A stretch of 64,000 bases of DNA from Myxococcales bacterium (lineage in GTDB: Bacteria; Myxococcota_A; Polyangia; Haliangiales; Haliangiaceae): assembly GCA_016720595.1 (NCBI GenBank), contig JADKKI010000020.1, positions 62,001 to 126,000 of the forward strand, given 5' to 3'. Shown here piece after piece: positions 17,754 through 27,479 of this stretch. Position 1 is the first letter of the stretch. Every line of letters begins with the position of its first letter. Position numbers and translations under genes: made by a program. Below the pieces are notes generated by a model. The model made no database searches. It worked only from the letters and a program-made list of their open reading frames with translations, and was not told the origin of the DNA.

Positions 17754-18227
17754 TTACGGATCCTGCAACCAGCTCTGGTAGGGGTGGGCGATCAGGTTCG
17801 AGTTGTAGTAGCGGGGATCGTCCGACACCTCGCGCACGGCCCAGGCGGGGATCGTGACGTGCTGCGTCTCGGAGGTCAGCTCGACCTCGGCGATCACCAG
17901 GCCCTGGTTGGCCCCGTGGAACACGTCGATCTCCCACACCATCCCGTGGTGGTCCTCGGTGTGGCGGGTCTTCTCGATCAGGGGCTGCTCGCACAGGGCG
18001 AGGAGCTCCATCGCATCGGCGTGCGGCAGGTCGTACTCGAACTCGGCGCGGGTCACCCCCTGGGTCGGCCCCTTGATGGTCAGCTTGGCGGTGGCGCCGT
18101 GGACGCGCACGCGGACCGCCCGGTCCTTGTGGGAGTTGAGGTAGCCCTGTCGGTACAGCGTCCCGGCGTTCTGCGGGGTCCACCGGGTCAAATCGACCAG
18201 GTACTTGCGCTCGATCTCGTGGGCCAT
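17754..18227 (-). CDS. CYTH-domain protein (inorganic triphosphatase-like)
   Basis: A 157-residue compact CYTH domain. The signature ExExK is at the very N-terminus in HEIERKYL. Basic strands YRQGYL, VRVRVHG and LTIKGP and acidic strands RAEFEYDLP, WEIDVFHG and IAEVELTS follow, forming the anionic-phosphate tunnel with metal-binding acids. Single-domain CYTH proteins of this size hydrolyse tripolyphosphate or related triphosphates; an adenylate cyclase role is less likely. The ATG at 18227 is chosen because it is immediately before the ExExK motif. It overlaps the stop of the PD40 lipoprotein gene (ATGA), so it is cotranslated with an exported protein, an odd pairing. Confidence 0.9.
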   Translation of the reverse strand: MAHEIERKYLVDLTRWTPQNAGTLYRQGYLNSHKDRAVRVRVHGATAKLTIKGPTQGVTRAEFEYDLPHADAMELLALCEQPLIEKTRHTEDHHGMVWEIDVFHGANQGLVIAEVELTSETQHVTIPAWAVREVSDDPRYYNSNLIAHPYQSWLQDP

Positions 18228-20218
18228 CAGCGGTGCGCCTCGAACAGCTGATAGGTGCCGCTCCGGTTGCTGGCGAAGTAGATCGTCTTGCCGTCCGGCG
18301 ACACCCATGGATCCATGTCGTCGGCCAGCGAGCCAAGCTCGGAGAGCCAGATCGGGGGCCCGAACGTCGCCGAGGTCGAGCTGCGTTTGGCGAGGAACAG
18401 CTCCTGCCCATGTCCCGTCCGGCGGTTCGACGAGAAGTAGATCGTCAGGCCATCTTCGGAGACGAACGGGTTGCGGTCATCGAGGCCCGGCTGGGGGGCC
18501 AGCTCCGAGAACGCGATCGGGGTGGTCCACAAGCTGTTCTGGAAGCTCGAGTGGAACAGCTTGTGAGGTCCCGCCTCGGCGCCGCGGCTGAACGCCATGA
18601 ACGCCCCTCCCAGATAGGTGGCGCCGCCTTCCTCGTCGTTGCCGATCGTGTTGGTCCCCTGGAGCACGACCGGGATGCCCCAGCCGGTCGCCGCGGTAAA
18701 CGTGGATTCGTACAGGTTCTGGTCGGCGGCGCCGAGCCGGTTGCTCGAGAAGTGCATCTTCTGCCCGTCCGGAGACACGTGAGGCGTGGTGGTCAAGGCG
18801 ACGGCATCGCCGAGGTTCTCGTTCCTGAGGTTCATCCACGGGCCCGTGGGCGACGAGCGCTCCATGTGCCAGATCTCGACCTCGTTGCGGTTGAACCACA
18901 GCTGCTTCATGTCCTGGGTCAACGTGGGATCGTCGGCCCCGATCGGTACGTTCATCACGGGGGTGGGAGGGCTCCAGCGGTCGAGGCAGATCGCGAGCTC
19001 GTTCTGCACATCCGACCCGTCGAAGCTGCAGCTCCCCACACCGCACGCCAGGGTGGTATCGATCTGGAGCACCACGGGGATGCCGAGACCCGACGAGTTG
19101 GGGAGCGGCAGCGCGACCATCATGCCGATCTGTTTGCCGCTCGTGACGGTCGTCCCGGTGACGCGGAGCTCGACCCCACACCCGGCGGAGGCTCGCTTTG
19201 CCTCGATCGTGGTATCGGGCAGCACGAGCCGGCCGGCGAACGGGTGCTGGCTGTCACCGACCTTCGGTGCGCCACATCCAGTCACCATCGGCGCCGGGTT
19301 GAAGGTGAGGGTGTCCTGGCAGATCTTGCCGGCAGGGTCCACGCCCACCTTGCATTGTACCGTCGCGGGGAGCCCACCCGCAGCGGTCGTCACGTCGCGC
19401 GCGCACGCGAGGTCCGTGCCGCAGGAGTCGCACGTCGACTGCGGGACGCAGTAGTGGGTGGAGGCACACGTGGATGGGTTGGCGGTACCGTCGTCCCTGC
19501 ACGGCGCCCCACCGATCTCGCAGCTCGCGTTGTTGACCGGCGTCAGACAGCTCGCCGTCTCGATCGTCGGTGGTGACGCGCCGAACCACACGTTCGGCGT
19601 GCAGTCGTCACCGTCGGGGATCCCATCACAGTCGAGATCATCTGGCGTGACGATGAACGCGGCGCTGGGCGTCTTGTTGGGGCGAAGCACGCCGACGCAG
19701 CTCGCCTCGTGGGGCGCGATCTGGAGGTCCGCGCTCCAGGTCCCGAGCCCGACGACACCGGGTGGGGTCTCGAAGTCGCCATCGGGCTCGACGAGGTCCA
19801 GGGTGTACTTCGCGTAGTGCGAGCCCGGGATCGCCACATCGAACAGCGTGGCCGTACCGGACACACTCTCACCGGCGAACCCGACCGCGACCAGCGCCGC
19901 GATGTCGTGGGTGGTGGTCCCGCGCACCAGGATGAACCTGGCCACCCCGTCGACGACGCTCTCGTCGAGATCGAGCTCGTTCCCCGGATCGCGCGACCAG
20001 TACGTGACCTCGTCGATCTGGGCGCGGGTCGAGTTCGCGACCGTGGTCTGCGTGACGGGCAGGCCAAGCGCCACCGGCGTGGCGTTCTTGTCGCCGACGC
20101 CGAGATAGAGCCGGACGCGATCGACGGCCGGATCCGCGGTGTGGACCTCGATCACGAGGCCACCGCCGTCGGAACAGCCCACGAGCACGCACATCAACGC
20201 CAGCGCGAAGCGTCCCAC
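18227..20218 (-). CDS. PD40/WD40-like beta-propeller lipoprotein
   Basis: A 663-residue lipoprotein with signal peptide ending LVGC at about residue 15. The middle part (about 190-370) is Cys-rich with spaced acidic words (DLDCDGIPDGDDC, like a thrombospondin type-3 calcium repeat). The C-terminal half has PD40 propeller blades: DDPTLTQDMKQLWFN, HVSPDGQKMHFSSNR, NPFVSEDGLTIYFSSNR and PWVSPDGKTIYFASNR. These TolB-like blades usually bind other proteins or peptidoglycan-linked partners. The start is GTG. It is first in a minus-strand run with the CYTH gene. Function unknown, but the architecture is a recurring one in myxobacterial lipoproteins. Confidence 0.85.
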   Translation of the reverse strand: MGRFALALMCVLVGCSDGGGLVIEVHTADPAVDRVRLYLGVGDKNATPVALGLPVTQTTVANSTRAQIDEVTYWSRDPGNELDLDESVVDGVARFILVRGTTTHDIAALVAVGFAGESVSGTATLFDVAIPGSHYAKYTLDLVEPDGDFETPPGVVGLGTWSADLQIAPHEASCVGVLRPNKTPSAAFIVTPDDLDCDGIPDGDDCTPNVWFGASPPTIETASCLTPVNNASCEIGGAPCRDDGTANPSTCASTHYCVPQSTCDSCGTDLACARDVTTAAGGLPATVQCKVGVDPAGKICQDTLTFNPAPMVTGCGAPKVGDSQHPFAGRLVLPDTTIEAKRASAGCGVELRVTGTTVTSGKQIGMMVALPLPNSSGLGIPVVLQIDTTLACGVGSCSFDGSDVQNELAICLDRWSPPTPVMNVPIGADDPTLTQDMKQLWFNRNEVEIWHMERSSPTGPWMNLRNENLGDAVALTTTPHVSPDGQKMHFSSNRLGAADQNLYESTFTAATGWGIPVVLQGTNTIGNDEEGGATYLGGAFMAFSRGAEAGPHKLFHSSFQNSLWTTPIAFSELAPQPGLDDRNPFVSEDGLTIYFSSNRRTGHGQELFLAKRSSTSATFGPPIWLSELGSLADDMDPWVSPDGKTIYFASNRSGTYQLFEAHR

Positions 20219-20294
20219 TCCGCGATCATACGCGGGTCCCGTCCTCCACGGTGCGTAGATCGGGTAGTCCGCTGGGGCCTGGCCTCGTGCAGGC

Positions 20295-21488
20295 TTAGCC
20301 CTCGCGGAGGGTCAGCTCGGCCGCGACCTGCTTGGCCGTCACGAGAGCGAGCTCGGCCGTGTCCCCGGTCGCGAGCACCACGCCGAGGCGGCGCCGGGGA
20401 CCCGCGCTGGGCTTGCCGAAGAACCGGACGTCGACGTTCGGCGTCTGGTACGCGGTGGCCAGGCCATCGAGGACGGGAGATCGGAGCTCGGCCTCCGCGC
20501 GAAGCGCCACGCTGGCTCCGGCGCTGTGCCGGCGGATCGTGGGGATCGGGAGCCCGAGGATCGCGCGGGCGTGGAGCGCGAACTGGCTCCACACCTGCGT
20601 CCCCATCGTCACCATGCCGGTGTCGTGGGGGCGGGGGCTGACCTCGCTGAACATCACGCGGTCACCCGACAGGAGGAACAGCTCGACGCCGAAGATCCCG
20701 CGACCACCGAGGCGCTCGGTGATCCGCTGTGCGATCGCCTGCGAGCGCTGGATCTGCAGCTCGCTCATCGCGTGCGGCTGCCAGCTCTCGACGTAGTCGC
20801 CGCCGACCTGCCGGTGCCCCACCGGATCGCAGAACCAGGTGCCGTTGACCGCGCGCACGGTCAGCATCGTGATCTCGCTCTCGAACTGGATGAACTCTTC
20901 GACGATCACCCGGCCCGCGCCCGTGCGGCCGCCGGTCTGCGCGTAGTGCCAGCACTGCTCGAGATCGGCAGGCGTGCGGGCGACCGACTGGCCCTTGCCG
21001 GAGCTGCTCATGATGGGCTTCACCACCACGGGCCAGCCGAGCGCGGCCGCCGCGGCCTTCAGCTCGTCGAACGTATCGGCGAACTGATAACGCGCCGTGG
21101 GGAGATCGAGCTCCTCGGCCGCGACCCGGCGGATCGCCTCGCGATCCATCGTCAGCCGCGCGGCCTGCGCCGTGGGGATCACGGTGAAGCCCTCGGCCTC
21201 GAGTGCGAGCAGCTCGGCCGTCGCGATCGCCTCGATCTCGGGGACGATCAGGTGGGGCTTCTCGGCCTCGATCACCTTGCGGAGCGCGGCGCGGTCGAGC
21301 ATGTCGATCACGTGGCTGCGGTGCGCCACCTGCATCGCGGGCGCATGCGCGTACCGATCACAGGCGATCACCTCGACACCGAACCGCTGCAGCTCGATCA
21401 CGACCTCCTTGCCGAGCTCGCCGGAGCCGAGCAAGAGGACCCGGGTGGCGTGTGCAGACAGCGGCGTGCCGATCGAGATGGGCTGCAT
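20295..21488 (-). CDS. purT: Formate-dependent phosphoribosylglycinamide formyltransferase
   Basis: PurT makes formyl-GAR from GAR, formate and ATP in purine synthesis, bypassing the folate-dependent PurN step. The 397-residue protein shows the family words [25 protein letters not shown], the ATP-grasp segment [14 protein letters not shown], the metal-binding [25 protein letters not shown] region and the C-terminal FFGKPSAG. Length and domain order are typical. The start ATG at 21488 is preceded by a 28-base gap from the zinc-ribbon gene, so the two are probably cotranscribed. No purine-repressor site was looked for with any statistical support. Confidence 0.95.
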   Translation of the reverse strand: MQPISIGTPLSAHATRVLLLGSGELGKEVVIELQRFGVEVIACDRYAHAPAMQVAHRSHVIDMLDRAALRKVIEAEKPHLIVPEIEAIATAELLALEAEGFTVIPTAQAARLTMDREAIRRVAAEELDLPTARYQFADTFDELKAAAAALGWPVVVKPIMSSSGKGQSVARTPADLEQCWHYAQTGGRTGAGRVIVEEFIQFESEITMLTVRAVNGTWFCDPVGHRQVGGDYVESWQPHAMSELQIQRSQAIAQRITERLGGRGIFGVELFLLSGDRVMFSEVSPRPHDTGMVTMGTQVWSQFALHARAILGLPIPTIRRHSAGASVALRAEAELRSPVLDGLATAYQTPNVDVRFFGKPSAGPRRRLGVVLATGDTAELALVTAKQVAAELTLREG

Positions 21489-21516
21489 GCCCGCGTCCTA
21501 CCACGCCGCCGGGTGG

Positions 21517-22038
21517 TTATGGTCGTGGGCGCAGCGGGCCGGGGGCGTCGCACAGCGGGCACTTCTGGGTGACCACCGCGTTGTCGCAGGACTCGCACGC
21601 ATACGCGACCATGTGGTGGCCGGGCTCGCCGTACTCCGCGAGCGCCTTGGGCTTGGGCGAGGCACCGCCGCCATAGCGCGCCGTCGCCGGGACCAGCGCC
21701 AGGGCGAGCAGCTCGAGCTCGTTGCAGGACGGGCACTTCTTCGGGATCGGCAGCCGCGATTCGTCCCCGAGGGCCTTCGCCAGCCCGCCCGGTGCGTTAC
21801 AGCGCGGGCAGATATCGCTCGCGAACACCACGTGCGCGCAGCTCGGGCAGGTGATCGAGTACGTGCCGTCGACGAACTTCTCGCCATCGTGGACCCAGCG
21901 GCCCGCATCGTTCGGATCCGCGAGCATGAGCAAGACCCGCCGGTCGATGAAGCTCTTGATCTCGAGGGTGGCCGCCTTGCAGCTCGGGCACCCTGCACCG
22001 ACGGTGGCTTCGAAGCTGCGCTCGTCGAGCTGACCCAT
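21517..22038 (-). CDS. Zinc-ribbon repeat protein
   Basis: A 173-residue soluble protein built from four or more CxxC knuckles: CPSC near residue 17, CPSC then CPRC in the middle, CPSC, CESC and CPLC near the C-terminus. These can pair into two or three zinc ribbons. Between them are short strands (SFIDRRVLLMLADPND). It has no signal peptide or enzyme motif and is probably a structural or nucleic-acid or protein-binding module. It lies directly upstream of purT on the same strand. I do not recognise a named family. Confidence 0.75.
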   Translation of the reverse strand: MGQLDERSFEATVGAGCPSCKAATLEIKSFIDRRVLLMLADPNDAGRWVHDGEKFVDGTYSITCPSCAHVVFASDICPRCNAPGGLAKALGDESRLPIPKKCPSCNELELLALALVPATARYGGGASPKPKALAEYGEPGHHMVAYACESCDNAVVTQKCPLCDAPGPLRPRP

Positions 22039-22098
22039 GGGTGGGAGGCCTACCTCGCTCCGGGGTGAAAGGAAACCGGGACCGGCGCGTTATCCAGC

Positions 22099-22473
22099 AT
22101 GCGGATGATCCTGGCGATGGTCCTGGTCTCGGGGTGTGCGGCGGGGAACCGGGCGACCCGGGTGCTGGGGGAGCAGGAGTACGTGGCGTTCGCGGACCGG
22201 CCGTCGGCGGGATATGCACCGATGGCCCCGCCGGACTGCGCCGAGGGGGCACCCGAGTGCGCCGGGCAGTGGCTCGCCGACATCCACATCGGCGACCGCG
22301 GTGGCTCGATCGAGCGCGTCCTGCAGACGCCGAGCGGGTTCCACGTCTACGTACGGGCGAGCTGCGATGCCGAGCCTGCACCGAACTGGACGCTGTTGCT
22401 CCGCAAGCCGGTGGTGCCCGTCAACATCGTGCAGATCAAGACGGCGGGTTGCGATCCGTTAGCCGCGCAATAG
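22099..22473 (+). CDS. Small lipoprotein, function unknown
   Basis: A 124-residue protein with a short signal peptide MRMILAMVLVSGC (lipobox SGC). The mature part has four more Cys (two near DCAEGAPEC, two near the end), consistent with disulfides. The strand pattern QWLADIHIGDRGGSIERVLQTPSGFHVYVRA suggests a small beta domain. The gene is transcribed away from the zinc-ribbon/purT pair and runs into, and overlaps by 15 bases, the convergent SprT-like gene. No homologue is recognised. Confidence 0.7.
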   Translation: MRMILAMVLVSGCAAGNRATRVLGEQEYVAFADRPSAGYAPMAPPDCAEGAPECAGQWLADIHIGDRGGSIERVLQTPSGFHVYVRASCDAEPAPNWTLLLRKPVVPVNIVQIKTAGCDPLAAQ

Positions 22474-23550
22474 CCGCGTGCCGCCGCTGGCGCTCCCGCT
22501 CGACTCGACGGGACGATGGAGCACCACGGTGCGCCCGGCCTCGCGGCCCGCGGCGTGCGCACCATCGAACCGCACGCGACGGCGGCGGTGCTCGATGCGC
22601 GGATGACGCGCGTGATAGTACGCGTCGAGCCCGCCATCGCCGCGCCAGACCAGGCCGGTGCCGCGCAGCTCGGTGCGCTCGGCCGCGAGCTTCTCGCGGA
22701 AGCCCCCGACGACGCCGGCCTGGTACGAGAGCCGGTCGCGCCCACTGCGCACGCGTGCATCACCGCGGTTGGCGCGCCACAGCCGCTCGGCGGTGGCGAG
22801 GAGGAACGCATAGACGTGACACGCCATCTCGAGGTTCGCGTGCGTGCCCGCGAGCTCGTAGACCTGGCCGCGCTTGCCGGTGAGCGGCAGGTACACCGGC
22901 ACGCGGATCACCTTCACGAAGAAGTACTCGGCGAGGAGCCCCGCGATCTCTGCCTCGACCCGGTTGCCGCGCTTGTGGGGATCACCGACGTGGCGGACCT
23001 CGTACGCATCGGCGGCCGTCCGCGCGCGGGCCTCCTCGATGTTGTGGCGGAGCATCAGCTCGTGCGCCTTGCGCATCGCGATCTCGGCCTCGTGCTGGTT
23101 CGGGCTGCCCGCGAGCGCGAGGAGCTTGCGGATCCGATCGAGCGCGCGCTCGGCGGCCGGGGCGGCGGAGGCACGCGACACCTCGGGACGGCCTGCTGCG
23201 CGCCCATCGATCCCGCGCTCGGCGCACACGCTCTGAAACGTGGGGCCGTGGGCTGCCTCGTCGTGGATCTTCAACACCTCGTCGACGTACTGGTGCGCGA
23301 GCTCGTGCTCCAGCACCGAGATCACCTCGGCCCACGGCCGCGCGAGCACGAGCGCTCGCGACAGCTCGAGCGTGCGCGTGGTGCGGTTCCACTGCCCGAG
23401 GCGACGCGTGGTGTCTGACAGCACGAGTACGGCATCCACGAGCTTGCCGCGGAACCGCACGTGGTTCTGCCACGCGACCTGCGTGCGCAGCTCGCGGAGC
23501 AGGGCGGCCTCGAGCGCGGCCGACAGCGCGTGGGGATCCGGACTCGTCAC
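22459..23550 (-). CDS. SprT-like metalloprotease with DUF2786 domain
   Basis: A 363-residue protein with two parts. The N-terminal part is a SprT-like zinc protease: motif VLEHELAHQ gives His82, Glu83 and His86, with the third ligand His101 in HGPTFQ. The second part (about 137-185) is DUF2786, a helical hairpin (ALDRIRKLLALAGSPNQHEAEIAMRKAHELMLRHNI), followed by a longer domain that often accompanies it. The tail is basic. SprT relatives (SPRTN in eukaryotes) cut proteins crosslinked to DNA; DUF2786 is found in phage and plasmid proteins. It follows the SNF2 helicase gene by only nine bases on the same strand, so the two likely form one operon. The protease role in DNA repair is inference. 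Confidence 0.85.
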   Translation of the reverse strand: MTSPDPHALSAALEAALLRELRTQVAWQNHVRFRGKLVDAVLVLSDTTRRLGQWNRTTRTLELSRALVLARPWAEVISVLEHELAHQYVDEVLKIHDEAAHGPTFQSVCAERGIDGRAAGRPEVSRASAAPAAERALDRIRKLLALAGSPNQHEAEIAMRKAHELMLRHNIEEARARTAADAYEVRHVGDPHKRGNRVEAEIAGLLAEYFFVKVIRVPVYLPLTGKRGQVYELAGTHANLEMACHVYAFLLATAERLWRANRGDARVRSGRDRLSYQAGVVGGFREKLAAERTELRGTGLVWRGDGGLDAYYHARHPRIEHRRRRVRFDGAHAAGREAGRTVVLHRPVESSGSASGGTRLLRG

Positions 23551-23559
23551 CGCGGCAGT

Positions 23560-26500
23560 CTACGGCACGAGTCTGAGATGCGGCCGCGTGGTGGCCACCG
23601 GGGGATCGGCCTCGTCGTCGGTCTCGGCTTCGGTCTCGGCTTCGGTCTGGCGTTGCCCGGGCGGGTCGCCGCCGGCGAGCAGCGCCAGGAGATCGCGGGT
23701 GGTCAGGCGGGCGGCGACATCGGTGCCCTCGAGTACGCCGGCGACCAGGGCCCGCTTGTCGGCGTGCATCAGGAGGATCTTCTCCTCGAGCGTGCCGCGG
23801 GTGATCAGGCGATACACGGTGACCGGCTTGGTCTGGCCGATCCGGTGCGCGCGATCGGTGGCCTGATCCTCGACGGCAGGGTTCCACCACGGATCGAGGT
23901 GGATCACGTAGTCGGCCCCGGTGAGGTTCAGGCCGGTGCCGCCGGCCTTGAGCGAGATCAGGAACGCATCGCCTTCGCCCGCCTGGAACGCGCCGACGAT
24001 CGCCTTGCGCTGCGCGGCTGGCGTGGAGCCATCCAGGTACTGCGTGGCGAAGCCTTGACGATCGAGCTCCTCGCGCACGAGAGCGAGGTGCGAGGTGAAC
24101 TGGCTGAACACCAGGGCGCGATGGCCCTCGGCGCGCAGCTCGAGGAGCAGCTCCACGGCGCGGCGCAGCTTCGACGAGGCGACCGGTGAGCTCGGATCGT
24201 AGAGCTTCGGGTGCGAGGCCAGGAGGCGCATCCGGGTCAGCGCGGCGAGCACGTGGAACCGGCGCTGCTCGTCGCGCACCCCCTTCATCTTCGAGAGCTC
24301 GGCGACCGCGGCGAGGCGTGCATCCTCGTACAGCGCGTGCTCGTCGGCCGACAGCGAGATCGGGACCTGGATCTCGGTGCGCGCGGGCAGCTCGCGTGCG
24401 ACCTCGCCCTTGGTGCGGCGGAGCAGGAACGGGCGGATCACGCGAGCGAGCGCGCCGCGCGCATCGGGATCGATCCCGCGCTCGATCGGCGAGGCGAACC
24501 GATCGCGGAACTGATCCCAGCTCCCGAGCAGGCCCGGGAACACCACCGAGAACAGGCTCCACAGCTCACCGAGGTGGTTCTCGAGCGGCGTGCCCGAGAG
24601 AGCCACGCGAAAGCTCGCCGACAGTGCGCGCGCGGCCTTGGCCCGGCGGGTCGACGGATTCTTCAACGCCTGCGCCTCGTCGACGACGAGCGTGCCGAAC
24701 GGCACCGCGGCGAGCAGGGCCGCATCGCGCACGAGCAGCCCGTAGCTCGCGATCAGGACATCCTTCTTGCCGAGAGCGGCGAGGCACGCGGCGCGATCTC
24801 CCTCGGCGCTGTACAGCACGGGGCGCAGCGTGGGCGCGAACTTCGCCAGCTCGTCCACCCAGTTGAAGCACACCGAGGTCGGGGCGAGCACGAGAGCCGG
24901 TCCGGTCTTCGCGCGATCGAGGAGCAGCGCGATCGCCTGCACGGTCTTGCCGAGGCCCATGTCATCCGCGAGGCACGCACCGCCGCCCCACGCCGCCACC
25001 CGCGATAACCACGCGTGCCCCTCGACCTGGTAGTCGCGCAACGTGGTGCGCAAGGTCGCGGGCGGGCGCGGGCGCAGCCGGGTCGAGGACGCGAGCTTGT
25101 CGGTCAGCTCCTGCCACGCGGTCGCCTGATCGACCTTCGCGCCGGCCTCGCGCAACGCGACCATCGCCGGGACCGCGCCGGGTGATAGCTCCATGCGCTT
25201 CTTGCCGACGAAGGTCTGATCGGCCACCGCGCGCAGCCGCTCGCGCAGTTGCTCGGTCAGCTCGATCCAGCGGCGATCGTCGACGCGGACGAACCGCTGC
25301 TGCCGGCGCGCCGCATCGAGCAGCACCGCGAGCTCGATCCTCCCTGCCTCGATCTTGAGATCTCCGGAGATCCCGAACCAGTCGCGATCTCGGTCGACCG
25401 TCACCCGCAGCGCCTTGGCGCCGTAGGTCCCGACGACGACGGGCGTCTCGCTGACCCACTCGGTGTCGAGCTCGGGCGCCCAGCGCTCGAGCCGGGTGAT
25501 CAGGGCGAGGGCCTCGTCGGAATCGGCGATCCGGAAGCAGCCGGGCGGCCCTTCCTCGGCGATCTCGGGATCGCCGATCAGGCGGGCGAGCAGGCCTTGT
25601 GCGCGGGGCGCCTCGGCGCCGAGCTCGCGGCGGAGATAGGCGCGCTTGCCGTCGCGGACGAACATCACGTCGCGCGGGCCCACGCCGGGCGGGTAGAGCG
25701 GGGCGCCCGGTGCGGGCCGCACGAACAGCTCGAGCTCGAGCGTGGCATCGGGCAGGAGGCGCAGGCGCACCACGGTCCGCGGCGTGGCGTCGATCGCCTC
25801 GCCCTTGAGCGCCTCCGGGATCGAGATCGGGACCTTGGCATCGAGGCGCGCGAGGTGATCGAGCAGCTCGGTGTGGCTCTCGCGCGGGAACACGGCGCCG
25901 TGCTTGACCAGCACGCTCCACAGCCGACGCGCATCCTCGCCGAGCTCGAGCAGGAGGAACCGCCCGCGGGTGTACTCCTCGATCAGCACCGGCTCCCCGG
26001 TGCCGAGGTTCGCGAGCGCCGTCTGGGCCAGCGCACGATCGAGCGGCTCGCCGTCGATCGCGGGCTCGATCCGAAGCCCGTCGCCATCGGGGACGGCGGT
26101 GAAGCCGAGCACCGCGCGCACCAGGGCGACGGGCTCGTCGCGCTCGTTGACCAGCCGCGGATGATCGACCGCCGCGGCGAACGCGCGGGCGGGGTAGCTC
26201 GCGGCGTGGCGCTGCTCGGGGTGCCAGGCGGCGAGCACCTCGGCGATCGCGCGATCCTGCGCGCCCAGACGCTCGCCGTGCTGCTCGATCAGCCGGACCG
26301 CACCGATCCGCGCGCCGCCGCTCATGCCGCGCTTGGTCTGCTTGCGGACGATCGGGGTCAAGGTCGGCGTGCGCAGCTCGTACTCGATCTGCCACCACAC
26401 CTCGATCGCGGGGGCCGGCTTCTCGGCGGCGGCGGTCTGCACCGCCAGCTCCGCGAGTGCGCGAGACCACCGCGGCCGCAGCAGCTCCTGCGTGACCATC

Positions 26501-27411
26501 GTGGCCTCGGCGACGCGGTCCGGATCGGCGAGCAGCTCGAGCGTGGTGTCGACGAGCGCGAGGGCATGAGCGCAACGCGCAGGCTTGCTGGTACACGCGC
26601 AGGAGACGACGAGGTCGTCGTCCTCACTCGCGAGCTGTGCCTGCGCTGCCAGGCGCCCGAGCGCCGGGATCGTGAGCTCCTCGCGCTCCTTCCAGCGCAC
26701 GGCGCGCTCGCGGGGATCGAACGACCACTTCTGCTCGCGGCGCCAGCCCACCGGGCGCGGCGAGGCGTGCTCGCCGAGGACCTCGCGCTCACCGCGCAGG
26801 AACTGCCACAGCGGGAGGAGCACCGCAGCGGAAGGGGCGTCCGGACGCAGCTCGGCGCGGGCCTCTGCGACCCGCGCGGCCTCCTCCTCGAGCCTCGCCA
26901 TCGTCGCCGCGGCCAGCGCGTTCGCGGCGTGTGGCAGGTAGCGGCGGACCACGGCCCAGGCGCCGGTGTCGCGCAGCGCGAGGCCGTACAGCGTGTGCGG
27001 GTTGACGTAGGTGCCGGTCACGCGCGGCAGGAGCAGATCCGCCGACAGCTGGAGCGCGTGCGTCACGCCTCGCTCCTTGGCCCACGCCGCGAGGTCCTCA
27101 CGGGTCTCGAGGAGCCCGGCGGGAGCCTGCGGCGTCGCGCGAGGGGCGCGGTCCAGATAGGCGAGGGCGAGGGCGACCACGTGCTTGCAGGCCGAGCCGA
27201 TCGGGCACGTGCACTGCGTGAGGATCCGGCCGTGCGCGAGCTCGATCCGCACGTTGTAGCGGGCCGAGCCGAGGACCAGGCCGTCGATCGTGTCCCCGGC
27301 CACGGTGCATGCGGTGACGTTGCCCGCGCGGAAGTACGCCTCGCCGCGGGGGTACGCGTAGCCCGTCAGTGCCCGCAGGCTCGCGACGGTGAGGTGGGTG
27401 GCGAGCGACAC
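23560..27411 (-). CDS. SWIM-domain SNF2/Rad54-family helicase
   Basis: A 1283-residue ATP-dependent DNA translocase. A SWIM zinc finger is at residues 67-77 (CTCPIGSACKH), and a second zinc-type block CACTSKPARCAHA lies in the middle region. The C-terminal half is the SNF2 motor: Walker A in DDMGLGKTVQAI (Lys about 821), motif Ia APTSVC, DEAQ, SGTPLENHLGELWSLF, then motif V GGTGLNLTGADYVIHLDPWWNP and motif VI DRAHRIGQTKPV. Bacterial proteins of this class remodel DNA or strip proteins. The frame is open far upstream, but GTG at 27411 starts the SWIM-type region and clears the divergent PilZ gene. It is cotranscribed with the SprT-like gene. Confidence 0.9.
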   Translation of the reverse strand: MSLATHLTVASLRALTGYAYPRGEAYFRAGNVTACTVAGDTIDGLVLGSARYNVRIELAHGRILTQCTCPIGSACKHVVALALAYLDRAPRATPQAPAGLLETREDLAAWAKERGVTHALQLSADLLLPRVTGTYVNPHTLYGLALRDTGAWAVVRRYLPHAANALAAATMARLEEEAARVAEARAELRPDAPSAAVLLPLWQFLRGEREVLGEHASPRPVGWRREQKWSFDPRERAVRWKEREELTIPALGRLAAQAQLASEDDDLVVSCACTSKPARCAHALALVDTTLELLADPDRVAEATMVTQELLRPRWSRALAELAVQTAAAEKPAPAIEVWWQIEYELRTPTLTPIVRKQTKRGMSGGARIGAVRLIEQHGERLGAQDRAIAEVLAAWHPEQRHAASYPARAFAAAVDHPRLVNERDEPVALVRAVLGFTAVPDGDGLRIEPAIDGEPLDRALAQTALANLGTGEPVLIEEYTRGRFLLLELGEDARRLWSVLVKHGAVFPRESHTELLDHLARLDAKVPISIPEALKGEAIDATPRTVVRLRLLPDATLELELFVRPAPGAPLYPPGVGPRDVMFVRDGKRAYLRRELGAEAPRAQGLLARLIGDPEIAEEGPPGCFRIADSDEALALITRLERWAPELDTEWVSETPVVVGTYGAKALRVTVDRDRDWFGISGDLKIEAGRIELAVLLDAARRQQRFVRVDDRRWIELTEQLRERLRAVADQTFVGKKRMELSPGAVPAMVALREAGAKVDQATAWQELTDKLASSTRLRPRPPATLRTTLRDYQVEGHAWLSRVAAWGGGACLADDMGLGKTVQAIALLLDRAKTGPALVLAPTSVCFNWVDELAKFAPTLRPVLYSAEGDRAACLAALGKKDVLIASYGLLVRDAALLAAVPFGTLVVDEAQALKNPSTRRAKAARALSASFRVALSGTPLENHLGELWSLFSVVFPGLLGSWDQFRDRFASPIERGIDPDARGALARVIRPFLLRRTKGEVARELPARTEIQVPISLSADEHALYEDARLAAVAELSKMKGVRDEQRRFHVLAALTRMRLLASHPKLYDPSSPVASSKLRRAVELLLELRAEGHRALVFSQFTSHLALVREELDRQGFATQYLDGSTPAAQRKAIVGAFQAGEGDAFLISLKAGGTGLNLTGADYVIHLDPWWNPAVEDQATDRAHRIGQTKPVTVYRLITRGTLEEKILLMHADKRALVAGVLEGTDVAARLTTRDLLALLAGGDPPGQRQTEAETEAETDDEADPPVATTRPHLRLVP

Positions 27412-27479
27412 GGCCCGCGGAGGATAGCGATCACCAGCCGAAAGTCGATACGGCCGCGGCGACGCGATATCGTGGCCAG

